Positions 11,470-22,736 of a stretch of 64,000 nucleotides of DNA are shown here, piece by piece (position 1 is the first letter of the stretch; every line of letters starts with the position of its first letter). The stretch comes from Bagarius yarrelli. Its lineage: Eukaryota; Chordata; Actinopteri; Siluriformes; Sisoridae. The notes under the pieces are model-generated. The model searched no databases. It had not been told where the DNA came from and saw only the letters and a list, made by a program, of their open reading frames with translations. Location of the stretch: NCBI GenBank assembly GCA_005784505.1, contig VCAZ01000001.1:7490097-7554096 (forward strand), in the 5' to 3' direction. Made by a program: the position numbers and the translations under genes.

Positions 11470-11671
11470 CACATTTATGGCATGGCAGACACCCTTATTC
11501 AGAGTGACACCCTTATCCAGAGTGACTTACATTTATATCTTTTATACAACTAAGCAATTGAGAGTTAAGGGGCTCAGGGGCCCAGCAGTGGTGGCTTGGT
11601 GGACCTGGGAATCAAACCCACAATCTTTAGGTTGTAGTCCAACACCTTTACCATAAGCCACCACTTCCCAG
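11470..11671 (-). mobile_element. V-SINE with internal 18-bp tandem duplication
   Basis: Tail 'catttatggcatggcagaca', centre 'gttaaggggctcaggggccc', head 'gggaatcaaaccca' and 'ccaccacttccca'. The tail segment 'acccttattcagagtgac' (11491-11508) is repeated directly at 11509-11526 with one change. Confidence 0.9.
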
Positions 11672-13260
11672 TACAACCTTCCCTACAAGTACAAATGATC
11701 TCCCCAGAATTTCCCCATTAAGAGAATAAAATAAACGGTTAATACACCAAGCTACCACTTTCCACACTACAGACCACAAACAAGGCCGGCCAAACCTACA
11801 ACTTGCACTACTAACAGTTAATCCTATACATACATGTGAACTTTAACCTTATTTAATATGAAAATATCGTAAATATCCAGTGGTGTTTTAGGGTTAATAA
11901 TTGAGTGTACTATATTATGGAATCATTGCACATGAGCGTATCTTTGTAATACAACTTATTGTTTGTAAACATTTTCCAGTGACGTAATTGTCAGCAAACC
12001 TCTAGCAAACTATTAATTACACCAGAAAGTACAATAAGTAACATATAACTATGGTACCTCACAGTAAACAGATGAGTATTCCAGAAAAACAAACACTACA
12101 GTTCAGCAAATAACTAGCAGCTGCTCTCGCGTTTTAGTAGCTGAACATAAATCAACACAAACATTGCTTCAAAATCAAGATACGCAAACCATGGTATATA
12201 TCATACACAATGTATGTGTAGCAAAGATTTGTTTTCTGCTTCTAACGTCATGCATTACATTACTGATGTTTTATTCCTCATGCTGTGCATGTCAGGGAGT
12301 GTGTATACATATATGCATTACATATCCCTGGCCTCATTAGCATGTCTGAAACCAAATATCATCTGTTAATTAGCTGTAATTACACCTGTGGAAATGTAAC
12401 ATCTTATTAATCTTACTTATTGTGGGATTACCATGACATTTTCCATACAGAGCTTCACGAAACATGCTTTACTGTTGGGTTTCTGCTGAGTTTTGGGTCG
12501 GGATACCTAAAGAATACTAATGACTGTGTATTCCCTGAATGATTATCTTTCATTTTTTTTAAATTCAGGACCACGGTGTGAGATTTCCTTCACCTGGACT
12601 GCAAAAAGATGATCAAAAACCTAAAAAAACCTTTGTCTATTATTAATTGTTATTTTTTTATGATAGTAAGTGAGCTAAACTATCTAGCCTCTAACTAGAT
12701 GAGATGCTGCGTGATGAAGCCGGTACACGTATGCGGATTAAAGCAAGGTGTCAGGACTATATTCAAGGGTTAAAACACATGTAAGCATTCAAAAAAGCAT
12801 TTATCCATATTTATCCAATTAAATTACTAAAATCTAGATTTAAAACAGGAAAAACAAAGTCAAAAGGTGTATTGTAAATTGGATCGTGTGGGGAATAAGA
12901 AACAGGTAAATACATTAGGGGAAATAATTACTGATGACACAGTGACAGAGGAATCATATATTACGTATATTAAAACCAAAACCCAATAGGTTAAGGTAAA
13001 CTAAAGTACATGACAAGAATGTGACATTCAGCGCACTGGGAAATGTGCCTGTGCATTGAAACCGAAAAAAATCAATAATCATTAGAAAGAAAAACAGCTT
13101 TGAACCATAAATAGCCAGATACCGTAATTTAAATAAAATACAAAGTATACTATACTACGTATGCTATGAAATGCATTCCAAATATACTTTTAATGCGTAA
13201 AAAAATAAAAATTGTTGAATTATAAAACATCTTTAACCCCTCTTTCTTGGTTCGGTATAT
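11672..13260. other. Unassigned sequence; possible conserved non-coding block near 12.31-12.44 kb
   Basis: No gene seen. The stretch 12320-12420 has closely spaced TAAT cores (CATTAG, TTAATTAG, TAATTACA, TTATTAATC), a pattern seen in vertebrate developmental enhancers. Conservation cannot be judged from one sequence. Confidence 0.35.
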
Positions 13261-13268
13261 ATTATGTA

Positions 13269-14003
13269 TACGGTGGCCAAGAAGTGAAAAACAGACTAAC
13301 AAAATAACAAAAAAACGAATGACAAAATAACAACAGAAAATACGACGAGAGAACAAAAAACAAAAAAACTTCGAAAACAAAATTACAAAAATTTACGAAA
13401 ACATGACTATAATTTAGAAAACACAACAATTCAGACAACAAAATAACCAAACCGGAAGTGAAATAACAAAATTCGAAAAAACAATAAAAATTCTAATGTC
13501 CTGTGCAACAAGTGATTTGTTTTCAGGTATCAGCAGTTTAATTAAAATAAAAAGTGGAAGTTAAAATAAAAATATTCACATTTAATTCATACACAAAATG
13601 GTTCACAATAATGGTCTCTTAAGTCTAGCAGATCGGCCCCTATTAGACAATGATTGAAATTATGACTATTTTTCTTATACATGGTACCCTACTATTCTTG
13701 TTTGGCAGAAGTTATCATTATATTCAGCTTAATTATTTCCCGGATTTTGTATCACCATAGTCCCGAAATGTCAGCAAAAGCAGGACATGGGATCTAAACA
13801 GAAAAAAAAATTCCACTATTATGTGTTCCTTGCTACCGCTGCAGCCTGCTGTACTTCCTGTATCTCTTGAGTGTCTTCCAATCAGCAGTATGAAATACAT
13901 TTACAAATTGTAACTTCCTCTTGTCTGAATTGTTTTTGTGTTTCCTGAATTTTCATGGTGTTTTCAGATTAGTTATTTTGTTTTGCACTTCCGGGCCACC
14001 GTA
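13269..14003. mobile_element. hAT-like MITE, 735 bp, with 8-bp target duplication
   Basis: The left end TACGGTGGCC and right end GGCCACCGTA are perfect inverted 10-mers. The inverted similarity continues with gaps: left 'aagaagtgaaaaacagacta', right complement 'cggaagtgcaaaacaaaata'. Flanks are ATTATGTA (13261-13268) and ATTATGAA (14004-14011), an 8-bp duplication with one mismatch. An 8-bp duplication is characteristic of hAT elements. The interior is A-rich on the left and T-rich on the right and has no transposase, so the element is non-autonomous. Minus-strand frames of 62-76 codons in the A-rich arm are composition artefacts. Confidence 0.85.
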
Positions 14004-14149
14004 ATTATGAACATGGTAGTAATAACAAAAGCACTGAACTAATCAAGTTGTAAGTTTTTAACATTGTCTACATTACACCGTAAATACTGCGTTTTTTTCT
14101 TGCTAATAAAGGCTAAGCTTAAGAAATGTGTATTCTGAAGCAACATCAC

Positions 14150-14316
14150 ATTTACATTTATATTTACAGTATTAAGCAGACGCCATTATCCAGAGCGACT
14201 TACATTTAATTTATTTATACAACCAAGCAATTGGGGTTAAGGGCCTTTCTCAGGGTCCCAACAGTGGCAACTTGGTTGTGCTGGGAATCGAACCCTGATC
14301 TTCCAATTAGCAGTTC
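14150..14316 (-). mobile_element. V-SINE, nearly complete
   Basis: Tail 'ttacagtattaagcagacgc' and 'ccagagcgacttacattt', centre 'gttaagggcctttctcaggg', head 'ctgggaatcgaaccctgatc'. Confidence 0.9.
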
Positions 14317-16206
14317 AAGAAAGACACAAAGCGACTATATAAGGTGACTGAAGCCATCTAAACACCAATTTTGGCTGACTCATTTATGAATCTTACTTTT
14401 GAGACTAAATTTAACTAAGCAGTCAAGGATTAGGTATTTTGCTTAAGGAGACGGATCAAAAGCAACGGATGATGCATCTCAACCACAGAAATAATATATT
14501 TTTTTGACAATAAAGTCTAAAAGGATGCCATTTGATCACCTTTTGTGAATATATTTTGCTAGACAGAGACAAAGGAGACTAAAGAGATCTACAATTTATT
14601 TATTTATTTATTTTTTTTGGTGATTCCAAAAGGAGAAGATGGAGATATTCAGGAAGAATCATTGTGACTCTCCACAAATGCATGTAGTTTTATAGGCTTT
14701 AAGGCTTTATCATATTAAAGCAGATCTACTGAACTTGGATCCACTTTGATATGGAAATACTTAAAATTCTATAATAGACTTTAAGTGCTTTCATCGGAGA
14801 GAGGCAAAAAATACCAAACTTGCATTTTTCTACATTTTTACTGAGCTAATAATAACTTTATAGACTGCATTACTAAATTAAATAAATGTCCTTCAAGTAA
14901 TTCTTTATTAATGCACAATCATTCTATAACAAAAGTTTCAAAATTTTGTACACATGCTGTACTGAACAATGTGCATAATGATAATTTAATAATTTTTAAC
15001 CATTATAAAACACTATTTTTTTTTTATTAATTCAAATCATCGCTTTAAATGAAAGGTATAATAAAAGGTTCCCTTTTTATAGAACAGTTGCAAGACATGG
15101 CTCATTTATAAAATTCGTTTATTAATTCCTCTATTGACTCAAAATTATATTTTAATGGTTGAAGGATAACGATTTAAACATACAGTGGGTTCGTATGTCT
15201 CTGCAAACTGCTAATTAAACACTGAAAGGACAGAAAAATCTATAATGACCCTGGACAGATGGAAGCTACATTTCCACAGTGCCTATTTAGCCTAAATTGC
15301 TCAAAATTATTATTTTTTTTTAATACAAAATTGTCATGCATTCTCCTGAAATGAACCGATCGTCCTGCTGTCATCTGGCTCCTTCATCTTCAGTTTTCTT
15401 TAACTGAAGGTTGTTTCTATGGTGATAAGACCCTGGGGAATGAAAATACCTTAAATATTTACCTGAATAAAGATTAAAAGGATGTGTTCACATCCATCAA
15501 TGACCCTAATTAACCTTAACTCAAATTAAAACTTCATTTAATATTTTCCAGAAATACCAAATGGCAAGTCTTTTTTTCTTTTTTTAAAATATTCCCCAAA
15601 CCAAAAAAAAATGTCATTTGTAATTACTAGAAAAAAAGATAGTCGTCTTGATCGTTCTGACCCGTGAATGATTATGATACCATGGACACTTCTGGTCAAT
15701 ATCATGAGTTAAGAAGTTCGGAACAGAATCATTCTTAACACGTCACTAGCTGCTGTCACATGGCCTGAAGGAGAACAACATCCCACCAGATGACAGGGTT
15801 ATCACTTTGGTCCTCTAGCAGACATCATCCATTTTCACTCTGTATTATGCAAATAAATTCCACACCTGCGGTCATTTTTCTCTCTGTCGGGTGGTGGTAC
15901 CTATGAAAGGTGGATTATCTGTTTTCAGCCTCCTGCAGGCAGAGAAAGATGTTTTTGTAAAGAGCCAACTCACTATTCACACCCTGACACAGCATCACAA
16001 TAGAAATGAAGGAAAAAACTGCCAATTCTGCCCCACATCCTGCAATGTGCTTTCTAAGACATTAAAAAAGGGCAAATGTACTAAAATTAAATACATGTCA
16101 TTGTTCATTACAGTCAATGCCTTGTGCAGTGGAATAACATACACGTAGCATAACACATCTGGACACCTGCATAGGGTTTTAATAATCCGTCTGTGTATTT
16201 TATCTT
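14317..16206. other. Unassigned AT-rich sequence
   Basis: No supported gene or classified repeat. An 85-codon frame at 15891-16148 has no recognisable motif. The 15.65-15.87 kb part is less AT-rich and could be conserved non-coding DNA, which I cannot test. Confidence 0.45.
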
Positions 16207-16333
16207 ATCCGTAAGATGTTTTCATTGTAATTTCAGCCATATATAGCAGATGCAGTACACCAGGGAAATGAGGGTTACTCCAGAACCATGGTGCTACATA
16301 AAACAAACAACAGAGCTACACAAAACAAAACAA
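16207..16333 (-). mobile_element. Type C LINE 3' UTR fragment
   Basis: Matches the 0.65 and 35.5 kb copies over 'gccatatatagcagatgcag', 'ctccagaaccatggtgctac' and 'acaacagagctacacaaaac'. Confidence 0.7.
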
Positions 16334-16400
16334 CTTTGTGACAATCACCATTGTAAAAAGCGCTATACAAATAAAACTGAATTGAATTGAATTGAAAAAA
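16334..16400 (+). mobile_element. Retroelement 3' tail with (TTGAA)n end
   Basis: 'aaaaagcgctatacaaataa' followed by AACTGAATTGAATTGAATTG. The same tail occurs at about 57.47-57.51 kb. It abuts the preceding LINE piece of opposite sense. Confidence 0.6.
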
Positions 16401-16702
16401 AGCTACATTAAAGTAACACAATGTAGTTTTTAAAATAATGTCTCTAAAATTTATGTTAACGTTAGAACAACTCCTAAATGGACGTTACACCAGCTATTAC
16501 ACTGTTATTTTCCGTACACACAACCTCTCTCGACCCCTACAGGTGAAATTTTACCTGCATTACAGCATGCGTCGCATATTTTAATCATAGTCTGGGTGGA
16601 GTTAGCCAATCTGGGTGGAGTAGAAAATGTGCAGCACTAAAACTGGTGTGCAAAACAGCATTAATGTGTCAGTGCATGGACAGAATATTTTGTTTATGTG
16701 GT

Positions 16703-16705
16703 CTG

Positions 16706-16766
<61 letters not shown>

Positions 16767-16779
16767 TTATCTATCTAAC
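16703..16779. repeat. (CTAT)n microsatellite
   Basis: About 18 near-perfect CTAT units with one substituted unit (TTAT). Confidence 0.97.
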
Positions 16780-17685
16780 TAAAAGCCTGAAACTTAACCT
16801 GAACTTGATAAGTTGTTGTTCTTCTACTTCCCATGGACCACCTGACAAAATGTAGACACTGTGCTTTTCTTTTAAATGTCATAACCTTTCTAGTGAAAGC
16901 TAGTCTTTGTGGTAATTAAAAAAGGTGAACAGAGTCTTTTCTTTTTATCCAAGTCGAACACTACACACTCAGTTATGGCTGAATTCATGTAGCCTATATT
17001 GGCATCGCAACTTTTACCAAACACTAACTGAGATAGATGAAGATGAAGTAGTTAATTTATTTATTCCTCATATACACACTTTATACTGGACATTATATAT
17101 AAACATATAAAAAACATGACTCATTTAATTGTGGCTTTAGCAAGTCAAAAAAAAGCAACTTTTTTAAAAAAATCACTTGTTTTAGAAATGTCATTTAATA
17201 AACATTCACTCTACCACCCTAAACCCTGGAATGAACTTCTCCAGTCTCATTCCAATTCTGATTACTCCTAATCAGTAAAGACCTCACCACTAGGGGAAAA
17301 AAATCATTAATAATACAATACCTTAACAGCCACTGTAGAACCTGGGGGCAGAGTTGTGTGAACATTTGGCGGGAATTGTTCAAGTCAAACCAACCCTAAT
17401 ATTAGAGACCTGATCTGGAGAGAAGTAGGACTAATCACAAGGGAGGAAAAGATAATTCTTTCCTTTTCTACTATAAAGACTAATATAGATGCTGGGGGCA
17501 AAACTTAAACATTATCAGAACCCATCTATTATAGACCCAATCTCAGTTACCTAACGAAGTCCATGTTTCAGTAATAAATGGCTTAGCATTAAAGAGGATA
17601 ATGTCTTTGTCTTCTGCTTCACAGTCTCCAGTTCAATCCTTTGGCTTTGGTTAATGTTTGCATGTATTTACACAAGTTTTCTATC
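16780..17685. other. Unassigned sequence
   Basis: No supported gene, RNA or repeat. Short open frames have no motif. Confidence 0.5.
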
Positions 17686-18212
17686 GCTGCATTCACACTG
17701 AATGTATCAAGTGACCCAATTCGGATTTTTTTCTCTTCAATGTGGCACACATGGATTCCGATATTTTTAGTTGAGTTTTTAGGTCTTACTCGGATGTCGT
17801 AATAAATCGGATATGATCCAGGTTTGTGCGTTAACGTCTGCCATTTAAACAAACTGATCATATTTTCAATAAGGGACGGTGGCGCATGGCGTCAGTTTAG
17901 ATAGACAACAACAGTGATATACATAACTTTGCACAACAGTGTATTTTGTTATTTATAAATTTTGTTTGGTTGTAAAAAATGTACGTACTATCAGAAAAAA
18001 AAGATTTTATAATATAACGTTCAGTGCACCCAGGCTCTCCTAAAGAGATTATTGTTTTGTCAATGTTTAAATATGATTCAGGAGCAAAATGCTAAATAAT
18101 CATTTTGTCTATTGATTATTGCACCGCTTTTAAAAGTCAATTTCGAAAGATGATGTAAGCGGGTCATTAAAAAATCTAAAATAGGCATCAAGATCTGCAG
18201 TGTAAATGCAGC
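17686..18212. mobile_element. Non-autonomous TIR element, about 527 bp
   Basis: Left end GCTGCATTCACACTG and right end CAGTGTAAATGCAGC are inverted repeats with one mismatch in 15. The left part carries 'gacccaattcggattttttt', 'ccgatatttttag' and 'aaatcggatatgatccagg', phrases I associate with a common fish MITE. No clear target duplication is visible, and the family (hAT-like?) is uncertain. No coding content. Confidence 0.6.
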
Positions 18213-18740
18213 CTAAATGTCTGAATAGGGGTTTTGTTTTTTTAAACCAGTTTACGAACTGTTATAGTAAAATGGCTACTTCACATTATTACTGGTGTTT
18301 CAGTTAGCGTCTACAGATATATAAAAAGAAACACCTCGAATCAACTATTTCAATAAACTATCAAGTTGTTCTCTGAACCATGTATGTGATTACAACAAAT
18401 ATTTTGTCCTTCTTTTAAATGGAGACAGCAATTACACACATCTTATGATTTCTAGTTCGAACACTCATCGATTTCACAGGGTGTCAGAGATTAAAAAAAA
18501 ACCCCATAAAACCCATCAGGATAAAGAAGAATCATGGTAAGCGTGTGCTGTTCAGTCAAGCAAATACAGACAAGAAAAGCAGCTAAGAAATCCTCTTAAA
18601 TCCTCTTTTGTCATTTGTCATTCACTACAGTGTGAATAATGGTTTTGCACTCCAAGCTAAGATTAATACTTATTTGGTTAGTTTTTGCCCACAGAGGATT
18701 TCTTTCTCCTTGGCTTTGCTTTGTTTAACTATTTGTCAGG

Positions 18741-18771
<31 letters not shown>

Positions 18772-19669
18772 ATAATGATGGCCCTTTAGGATTCTAGTTC
18801 GCCCCAGAGATATAGTTTTACGCCTGCCAGCTCAGGAGGATGTCCCGCTCTGTTCTGTGGCATTGTGGGATCTTTGCTGTGATAAATCCAGAGTAGAGAT
18901 GGAGTCATTTACTTACTTCTGAGAGAAAAGGAGAGGGAGGGTTGTTGAAAAATAGTGAGTTCAGTAGCAACAGGATACCAAGCAGCTACTATGATTATAA
19001 CATGACTATAACAACCATCGTAATAACCATGAAATAAGTTTTATAGTAAACTAATAATAGTATCAAGGTTCTGGTTCTTCAGCTGTAGAGGAATACTTTG
19101 GGTTGACCAAAGGTTAAAAGTTAGTTCTTAGTGAACTATTTATACTTTAATTTGTGATTATTTTTCCATTTTTTTGAATATAATCTGAGAATGGGTAAAT
19201 CTTAGGTCATATGAATAAATTTTCAGAGAGCTGATCTAAGCGTGTATTGAAATTTAGGTAGACAAATAGCCGTAGCAGGAATTAGCACTTGTATATTAGC
19301 TTGCGCGAGCATCAGCTGCTTGGCCATATGGAGTCTAACCAACGGATGTTGCTCACGATTCCAAATTAAAGCAGCTGATTTTAATTAGCATCGTTGCTTC
19401 TTGTGTTTGTTCTTAACCCAACTGTCAGATTCAGAAGAAGTTAAACCGACCAGAGATATGTCTTTATCAAAAGCATTTTTTTTCTACGCAAGCATACAGA
19501 CTTAGGAACCACATAAAGATAAAATGTTTGGGTAGGATGCTTAAGTAAGTTTAAAGGTCTTTGCATACTAAGTCACTGGAATTTTCGCACGTTAACAAAT
19601 AATTACAACCTCATGTTGTATCAATCACGTTTACACACTGCAACCGAAATAGTCAGCCTTCATATAAAA
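18213..19669. other. Unassigned sequence with a GT microsatellite
   Basis: (GT)n at 18746-18772. The block 18780-18910 is less AT-rich. No gene supported. Confidence 0.5.
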
Positions 19670-19726
19670 TTTACATTTGCAGCATTTAGCAGACGTCCTT
19701 ATTCGAGGCAATTTACATTTATCTGT
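19670..19726 (-). mobile_element. V-SINE tail fragment
   Basis: 'atttgcagcatttagcagac' and 'cttattcgaggcaatttaca' match the L2-like SINE tail. It ends abruptly at the neighbouring Tc1-like piece. Confidence 0.75.
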
Positions 19727-19905
19727 ATGCCTCAGACCTCCTTACCTCAACATTAGTGTCTGATCTCACTAATACTATTGTATGTAAAAATCCCTACAGC
19801 CACACTCCAAAATCTAGTGAAAAGCCAGAAGTGTGGAAGATGTTAAAGGAGCAGGAGTGAGAATAAATTTTGAACATAATTTAAAAAACACATATGGATT
19901 TGATC
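19727..19905 (+). pseudogene. Tc1-like element, 3' portion
   Basis: 'tctgatctcactaatactat', 'cctacagccacactccaaaa' and 'tctagtgaaaagcc' match, as I remember it, the part of the Tc1-like repeat just downstream of the HLWDEL region kept at 10.8 kb. It ends near CACATATGGATTTGAT. No intact frame. Confidence 0.6.
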
Positions 19906-19990
19906 ATAATGTGCTATAATACCTTTGTCCATTTAGTGTCTGTAACCGTCTGGTAATATACCAAGAGGCAGTGTTGTTATATGTATAAGA

Positions 19991-19991
19991 C

Positions 19992-20049
<58 letters not shown>
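19991..20049. repeat. (ATAG)n microsatellite
   Basis: About 14 perfect ATAG units. Confidence 0.97.
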
Positions 20050-20209
20050 GCATATACATACATAGATGGACAGACAGACAGACATGCACATAGATATTAT
20101 TTAATAATATTTATTTTAAACTTCATGCTTCGGCATCTACCAATTCACATGTAGGTTAAAGCAAATAAAAATTAAACAAAACAAAATCAGATACACAGTA
20201 AATGCAACA

Positions 20210-20454
20210 CTGATTAATTCCGAGTTCAAGCTGTGGCATCCGGGATAAGGGATATTATCAGTCCAGAGGAAAGGAGCAGACGGCCACACACCCCTGGTCA
20301 TCAGTCATCATCCTCAGGAACAGAGAGAGAGGAGGGACCACAGACAGACAAGGTGAGCTTGAGTAATTATAGTGATTATCAGTGATTGCACCCACAGCAG
20401 ATTTGATCGGAATTTTCTTTGATGGATGCATTCGTTAGCGATCCGGCCAGAAAG
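20210..20454 (+). other. Candidate first exon or 5' UTR exon
   Basis: A GC-richer block in AT-rich DNA with two good splice donors: CAAG|GTGAGC (break at 20352) and AAAG|GTAAGC (break at 20454). An ATG at 20422 opens the short frame MDAFVSDPARK and reaches the second donor in phase 0. I do not recognise the peptide. No TATA box or CpG island is visible upstream and no partner exon was found. It could equally be chance. Confidence 0.25.
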
Positions 20455-20779
20455 GTAAGCACAGGCAAAACTAAGCATAAAATTAGGCTTTAGTTTACTC
20501 TATAGTCAGTAATTCTTACTTGAAAAATATAATTTTAACTCTTTAAAGCAAAGAAGATATTTCTTACTTATCAAACACCTACTGAATGGCTGTTATGGAG
20601 GGGATTCATGTGTGAGACAGACAGAGAGATGGAAACTAGAAAATAGATAAGACTACTTACAAAAAATTGGGTGAATCTTTGGCCCCTGGAGCCTCAATAT
20701 CCTGTTCCTGGGTGAGAAAGTAGAACCAATTGTGTCATTTTCCTTTGTAGTGTATACAAGTGTTAAACTTGTTTATATT
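20455..20779. other. Unassigned sequence
   Basis: Nothing recognisable beyond the flank of the candidate donor. Confidence 0.5.
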
Positions 20780-20905
20780 TTATATTTACAGCATTTGTCC
20801 GGCATTCACATTCATCCGAGCAGTTAACGGTTACAGGCTTAGGCCCACCAATGGTAGCTTGGTGGTCCTGGGAATTGATCTCAACCTTGCGATCAACAGG
20901 CTTAT
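20780..20905 (-). mobile_element. Diverged V-SINE
   Basis: 'tatttacagcatttg', 'aacggttacaggcttaggcc', 'ggtagcttggtggtcctggg' and 'gatcaacag' keep the order tail, centre, head with many changes and deletions. Confidence 0.7.
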
Positions 20906-21784
20906 ATACCACATATAGAAAAATAGATTTGCAGACAGACACACACATACACAATGAATGTGCTGCAATAAGTTTGATTGTCTCAAAAAAAATCACACAC
21001 AAAAACAAACTCTATATAAAAAACATTCTTGTTTTAACACCTCAGATTTATCTTTGAGTATGCCGTCTATGAGGTAACATTAGCCGCTACGCTATCATAC
21101 AATCATACCTGCCAAACAGGCATGATGAATTTAACGTAAGTGAATATTATAAAGAAATATTATTGATTTTTTTTGTCAGGCACTCAGAAATGTATCCATT
21201 ATCTCAGCATGGCATTGGCACTGAAACACTAAATTTCACAAAAAACATCCATCCACAAGTGGCTTTGTGCCAAAACACAGCCTGATGGATCACATGAAGA
21301 AATTCCCAATAAATATCATGAATGAAAAACGTTGAACTTTAGAGCTCTATCCAGATTCAGTCATGAGTCATGGTGTAATGTAGGTCTTGAGCCATTCGGC
21401 TAGAACAGTTACTTTAAAGCAATGCTACTGTGGAAGTAGTTTTTCTAATCGAATTACAATAAGCATGCGTGCCTGGAGTTGCCTCAGATTACTGTTCTAA
21501 GTTGCCAGGAGTAGAACTAAAATCCTTTCACTTCAAGTTTTAGTGTGTTCTAAATTATATTTCTGTGCATTCTACTTGTAAAGAGTGGGTAGCAGTAATA
21601 GAAACACTTGATCTGTATAAGAATTATTATATGCATTGCACTGCTGCCATCTGATTGACTAATTAGACTGTGGCTGGAAAGTGTTTCTGTGGTGCGGGAA
21701 GGATGTTTTTACACATTTTTAGTAGAACGATAAACAGATACATGGAAGGATGGATGGATGGATATAAACAAAGCAAAAAAGATC
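20906..21784. other. Unassigned sequence
   Basis: No gene or classified repeat. (GGAT)n of four units near 21748. Confidence 0.5.
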
Positions 21785-22590
21785 TCCCCCTGAGGCGAGA
21801 CTATTGTAGAACCCAAGGAGCAGTTTATTTACAAAGTGATAAACCAATAAACATAAACTTGACTTAATTTGACTGAACTTACTTGACTTGACTTGACATA
21901 ACATAGAATGACACGACATGACATGACCACTAGCATAAACATAGACACAGACTCACCACAATGGAACACAAACAATCATCCACAAAGACACAAGGCTACA
22001 ATGGGGCTACATATACACAAGATCAACAAAGAAGACATTACATAAACAAGAGACACCTGAAACCAATAAGCAACACATGACCAAACTAACCAATGAAAAC
22101 AGGACACATGGACAAAGGGATCACGAAACACATGAGAAGCAGGGGCAGTGGTAGCTCAAATAGGTAAGTCTAAATAGTTAAGGCGCTGAGTTGCTGTTGC
22201 GGAGACCAGAAACACTTGGGTTCAAGCCCCACCATCACCAGCTGTTGATCTGAAGACCAGAAACACCTGGGTTTAAGGTTGCAAGCCAACCTCTGTTGGG
22301 TCCTTGAGCATGACCCTTAACCCTTCCTACCCCAGGGGCACTGTATTATGCGCTGTATCAACTTACTAAGATGGGATATGTGAAAAAAAAATTTCACTGT
22401 GCTGTAAAAAAGTATATGTGACAAAATAAAGGGGGTCACATGACAAGGACAAGGACAAAACAAAAAGTAAACAAAGGCATAAACAATGGACATAAAACAT
22501 AGAGCAGGAACTAAGAAACATGCAAACATAATATAAATAAGATCTAATTAACATGAACATAAGAAACAAACAAAAAATTCCACCAGAGGT
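21785..22590 (+). repeat. Dispersed repeat D, interrupted by a SINE
   Basis: Shares 'cttgacttgacataacatag', 'acatagacacagactcacca' and 'agacacaaggctacaa' with a fragment at 47.74 kb, and 'caaactaaccaatgaaaaca' with copies at 58.8 and 59.2 kb. The right part (22437-22590) continues the same A-rich style after the inserted SINE. It may derive from an LTR or DNA element; class unresolved. Confidence 0.6.
22140..22436 (+). mobile_element. tRNA-derived SINE (second V-SINE-type family) with 11-bp target duplication
   Basis: Head 'ggggcagtggtagctcaaat' with a box B-like region 'gggttcaagcccc', centre 'ctgttgggtccttgagcatg', tail 'aaatttcactgtgctgtaaa' and 'gtatatgtgacaaa', then AT-rich end. The head region appears partly duplicated ('gaccagaaacac' twice). 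Flanks CACATGAGAAG (22129-22139) and CACATGACAAG (22437-22447) form an 11-bp duplication with one mismatch. Other members: 33.5, 37.1, 60.8 and 62.1 kb. Confidence 0.85.
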
Positions 22591-22736
22591 CACCATCACC
22601 AGAGTACTAGCGCTAGCTTCCTACTTTTGGTATCACTTCCGGTTTTCTAGTCTTTTTAAGCTAACCTCTAGCACACCCACATTGCGAAGTATTGTTTGTG
22701 CTATGCAACTTACTGAGCGTTTTTATGTGTGGATTG

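Noticed and set aside
13150..13450. Hydrophobic minus-strand frames of 62 and 76 codons
   Set aside because: They lie in the A-rich arm of a MITE; Phe-rich content reflects base composition.
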